Assembly (NCBI GenBank): GCA_003228965.1
Contig: QIGP01000034.1
Location: 1-5,388 of the forward strand
From: Gammaproteobacteria bacterium
GTDB taxonomy: Bacteria; Pseudomonadota; Gammaproteobacteria; Steroidobacterales; SZUA-146
DNA: 5,388 nt
Direction of reading: 5' to 3'
Below the pieces are notes generated by a model that had not been told where the DNA came from, did not search any database, and worked only from the letters and a program-made list of their open reading frames with translations. The position numbers and the translations under genes are program-made. Each line of letters begins with the position of its first letter. Position 1 is the first letter of the stretch. Shown piece by piece: positions 5,378-5,388 of the stretch.

Positions 5378-5388
5378 TGGCGATATCG

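Noticed and set aside
1..5388. CRISPR array, transposase or phage genes
   Set aside because: No spaced direct repeats, terminal inverted repeats or mobile-element proteins are visible on either strand.

Overview
The window looks like a chromosomal stretch of a Gram-negative bacterium, most likely an aquatic or marine gammaproteobacterium. This rests on a VPLPA/PEP-CTERM sorting tail (typical of exopolysaccharide-producing Proteobacteria), several Sec signal peptides, an NhaA antiporter remnant of proteobacterial type and Shine-Dalgarno starts. The taxon is inferred from protein style, not from any marker gene.

Layout, left to right. A DUF924-family gene (+) enters from outside the window and ends at 515. 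It converges on a spondin-domain, VPLPA-CTERM secreted protein (-, 625-1440), with a strong bidirectional hairpin terminator between them (513-549). Upstream of the spondin gene lie tandem dyads (1469-1501), then about 370 bases without a convincing gene. Next is an exported class I methyltransferase-like protein (-, 1870-2631). A divergent intergenic region follows, carrying a perfect 24-bp palindrome (2811-2834). This sits directly in front of a two-gene cassette (+): a two-helix membrane protein (2848-3159) overlapping a small XRE/Cro-type regulator (3146-3412). The cassette runs tail-to-tail into a broken nhaA gene (-, 3393-3719). That relic keeps its ribosome binding site and N-terminus, then jumps out of frame to the DD ion-binding motif about a hundred codons further on in the family, and then stops. 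Last comes a signal-peptide-bearing metallo-beta-lactamase-fold hydrolase with a separate N-terminal domain (+, 3905-5353).

The genes do not form one pathway. Three products (spondin-like protein, methyltransferase, MBL hydrolase) carry export signals, so the region is rich in envelope functions, but they are separately transcribed. The only clear operon is the membrane protein/XRE pair, probably autoregulated through the palindrome. The most informative oddities are the decayed nhaA with its internal deletion, the palindromic operator of the cassette, and the tandem dyads with a sigma-54-like core in front of the sorted protein gene. I see no phage, transposase, CRISPR array or RNA gene.
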